A stretch of DNA of 62,987 nucleotides, from the NCBI GenBank assembly GCA_020048635.1, contig JAIFMF010000033.1:1-62987 (forward strand), in the 5' to 3' direction. The notes under the pieces are model-generated. The model saw nothing but the letters and a program-made list of their open reading frames with translations. It searched no databases and had not been told where the DNA came from. Each line of letters starts with the position of its first letter. Within the stretch, counting starts at the first letter, position 1. This document shows positions 61,073 through 62,987 of the stretch, piece by piece. Origin of the DNA: Desulfobacula sp. GTDB taxonomy: Bacteria > Desulfobacterota > Desulfobacteria > Desulfobacterales > Desulfobacteraceae. The position numbers and the translations under genes are program-made.

Positions 61073-62987
61073 TCAGACCATATTTTTTGCCACAAGTTCT
61101 GCAATATCCTGGATTTTGATCTGTTCTTCCTTGCCCAGTTCTTTCATACCGTCTTCCACCATGGTTAAACAGAAAGGGCAGCCCACGGCCACGGTTGCAA
61201 CATTTTTGCCTGCGATCTCTTCGGCGCGGGCCAGGTTGATGCGTTTTCCAATGGTCTCTTCCAGCCACATTCTGGCACCGCCCGCACCACAACAGAAACT
61301 TTCATTGGCATGACGGTCGAGTTCTTTAAACCCATCTTTGGAGACCGCGGACAGAAGGGCTCGGGGTTGATCATAAACTGAATTATATCGGCCCAGATAA
61401 CAGGGATCATGATAGGTCAGGGAACCTTCCAGGGTCTTGTTCAGTTTTATTTTTCCGGACCGGACCAGGCCCTCGATAAACTCGGTATGATGGATCACCT
61501 CATAATTGCCGCCCAGTTGCGGGTATTCGTGCTTCAGGGTGTTGAGGCAATGGGGGCAGGCGGCAATGATCTTTTTAACTTTATAGGTGTTCAGGGTTTC
61601 AATATTTTCCTGAGCCATCATCTGGTACATCATTTCATTGCCTGCGCGACGGGCAAAATCACCCGTGCATTTTTCTTCGGTCCCGAGAATGGCAAAATTA
61701 ATCCCAGCCTTCTGGAGAATCTTGACCAGGGCCACGGATACCTTTTTGGTGCGGTCGTCAAAGGACCCGGCACAGCCGACCCAGAGGAGATAATCCACAT
61801 CCGAATCTTCGGCCATCATTCTGACGCCCAGGCCTTCAGCCCAGTCGGCCCGCTTGTCATAGCCGATGCCCCAGGGATTGCCGTTCCGCTCAAGACCTTT
61901 GAGAGCTGTGTTCAGCTCCTTGGGATAAGATTCCGCCATGAGGGTCTGGCCCTGTCTCAGGGCAATGATGCGGGGCACATGTTCAATGGTCACGGGACAG
62001 ACTTCTTCACAGGCCCGGCAGGTGGTGCAGGCCCAGAGGGTGTCTTCCTTGATCACATCTCCCACCAGGGATTTATCGCTTTTCAGCTCGGTCATTTGGG
62101 CCTTCATCTCTTCTTTTTTGGCATCATCCTGCTCATTGGCCAGGGCAAGGGCGAGTTTTTTCCGCTGGATGACCTTGCCTGCATTGTCCAGGAGTTCATG
62201 CTTCAAGTCCATGTTGAAATCATAGAGATTCAGGGGCTTATCCGTTGAAAAAGCAGGACAGACCTCCTTACAGCGGCCGCATTCGGTGCAGGTGTAAAGA
62301 TCCAGGCCCTGTTTCCAGTTGAGCTGGTGAATGTGATTCATGCCAAGGGATTCATCTTCCCAGGCGGCTTCATTTTCCAGGTCCAGGACCTTGGCCTTTT
62401 CATGGGGATATCCCAGAGATTTTAAAAATACATTGGGAAGGGAGGTGATGACATGGAAATGTTTTCCCAGGGGCAGGAAATTCAAAAAGGTCAACTGGGT
62501 GATAATATGCAGCCAGAACATGGCCACCAGGACATAGCCTGTGGCATCGGCCCCCAGGGGGGATATCAGGGATGCGGCAGCAACGGAAACCGGTGTCCAG
62601 ATAAATTCATTGCCATAGCTCGGGTTATTGAAAAAATGAAGGTGTTCCGGGTTGTTATAGAGGGTGATCAGATTATACCGGGCCCCGTCCAGAAGGAGAT
62701 CGGAAATCATCAGGGTCACGATCATACAGAGAACAAAATAGGCTTCCCAGGTATTGTGAAGCCGTTCCGGCTTGAGAACAGCCCGCCGGAAAATGGCATA
62801 GGCCGCCATGACCAGGACTATGCCTTCCATGATATCTTTCAGACCGATATACAGATATCCCAGGAGGAAGTTTTCATTAAATACCGGCAGTTGAAATCCT
62901 TCTACAAAGCCTTCACCGTAAAGGGTGATGCTCCGGATCAAAAGGACGCAGAATCCCCAGAAGATGAAGGCGTGCATCAGGCCTGAG
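61073..62987 (-). CDS. Membrane-bound Fe-S oxidoreductase, paralog (partial)
   Basis: The visible 637 codons run off the right edge; the frame stays open upstream of the ATG at 62977, and by comparison with the 39.4-41.4 kb paralog roughly 80 N-terminal residues are missing. It shows NarI-like hydrophobic segments, two [4Fe-4S] motifs (CTECGRCKEVCPAFS, CTTCRACEEVCPVTI) and CCG domains (VGCAGSFDD, YHDPCYLGRYNSVY, SFCCGAGGARMW). An insertion rich in Lys/Glu (about residues 275-315 of the visible part) separates its two ferredoxin motifs, unlike the ETF-linked paralog. Its electron donor cannot be seen. Confidence 0.88.
   Translation of the reverse strand, partial: SGLMHAFIFWGFCVLLIRSITLYGEGFVEGFQLPVFNENFLLGYLYIGLKDIMEGIVLVMAAYAIFRRAVLKPERLHNTWEAYFVLCMIVTLMISDLLLDGARYNLITLYNNPEHLHFFNNPSYGNEFIWTPVSVAAASLISPLGADATGYVLVAMFWLHIITQLTFLNFLPLGKHFHVITSLPNVFLKSLGYPHEKAKVLDLENEAAWEDESLGMNHIHQLNWKQGLDLYTCTECGRCKEVCPAFSTDKPLNLYDFNMDLKHELLDNAGKVIQRKKLALALANEQDDAKKEEMKAQMTELKSDKSLVGDVIKEDTLWACTTCRACEEVCPVTIEHVPRIIALRQGQTLMAESYPKELNTALKGLERNGNPWGIGYDKRADWAEGLGVRMMAEDSDVDYLLWVGCAGSFDDRTKKVSVALVKILQKAGINFAILGTEEKCTGDFARRAGNEMMYQMMAQENIETLNTYKVKKIIAACPHCLNTLKHEYPQLGGNYEVIHHTEFIEGLVRSGKIKLNKTLEGSLTYHDPCYLGRYNSVYDQPRALLSAVSKDGFKELDRHANESFCCGAGGARMWLEETIGKRINLARAEEIAGKNVATVAVGCPFCLTMVEDGMKELGKEEQIKIQDIAELVAKNMV

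Noticed and set aside
1..62987. CRISPR arrays, tRNA or rRNA genes, insertion sequences, integrases
   Set aside because: No regularly spaced direct repeats, cloverleaf sequences, rRNA-like stretches or transposase motifs were noticed when reading both strands.

Overview
The window looks like chromosomal DNA of moderate GC from a dissimilatory sulfate-reducing deltaproteobacterium (Desulfobacterota), most probably a member of the Desulfobacterales. The reasons are a complete dsrA-dsrB-dsrD-dsrN operon, a tetraheme cytochrome c3, a tungsten-type aldehyde oxidoreductase, corrinoid-reductive-activation-like ATPases, acyl-CoA-dehydratase activase-type proteins, an ETF plus membrane Fe-S oxidoreductase set, and a lactate cluster ending in an Fe-S/MvhD hybrid and LarA. 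No rRNA, tRNA, CRISPR array, integrase or insertion sequence was recognised. The species assignment is inference.

Layout. 1-4.8 kb: a minus-strand operon yggT, divIVA, pilT, pilT-like, a zinc-ribbon/receiver-like gene, an unknown membrane protein, and the 5' end of a penicillin-binding-protein-like gene that leaves the window. 4.9-7.3 kb: AOR-family oxidoreductase with a MoaD/ThiS-like partner, behind a promoter carrying a palindromic operator. 7.4-10.7 kb: DEAD-box helicase, tatA, tatC, cytochrome c3. 10.8-17.2 kb, minus strand: TPR gene, unknown kinase-fold-like gene, then dsrA, dsrB, dsrD, dsrN. 17.3-24.6 kb: dapA-like, Fe-S/zinc-chelating cysteine protein, galU, lytic transglycosylase and a PHP-UvrD helicase fusion. 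24.7-28.3 kb: thioredoxin-fold/HEAT protein and a tightly coupled cupin / GalT-like / unknown trio. 28.3-31.9 kb: tandem RACo-like ATPases, with a fragment of a CNNM/CorC-type gene behind them. 32.2-35.8 kb: lactate/glycolate oxidase, Fe-S/MvhD protein, LarA. 35.9-42.2 kb, minus strand: sigma-54 response regulator, then fadR-like tetR, membrane Fe-S oxidoreductase, etfB and etfA. 42.4-44.0 kb: a small flagellar-regulation cluster with flgM and a textbook sigma-54 promoter. 44.0-45.3 kb: mazG and cvpA. 45.4-49.8 kb: phoH, a 7TM-HD phosphohydrolase, a frameshifted ybeY and pdxJ, followed by a response-regulator remnant. 49.9-53.6 kb: HAD phosphatase, TerC, cytidylate-kinase-like protein and esterase. 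53.6-59.5 kb: five-repeat S1 protein and a 1416-residue activase fusion. 59.7-62.99 kb: RhlE-like helicase and a second membrane Fe-S oxidoreductase cut by the window end.

Taken together, much of the window is anaerobic electron flow: lactate and acyl-CoA oxidation feed ETF, membrane Fe-S proteins and possibly an Hdr-type complex, with DsrAB as the terminal reductase. The most interesting items are: the TPR plus kinase-fold pair directly upstream of dsrAB; the uncharacterised cupin/GalT-like operon; the PHP-helicase fusion; and three scars of gene decay (ybeY, a response-regulator fragment and a CNNM fragment that appears to have changed the tail of a RACo-like protein). I see no system that I can firmly call new. 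After start correction no gene-free stretch exceeds about 300 bases; the longest, 42152-42451, holds promoters and a palindrome.
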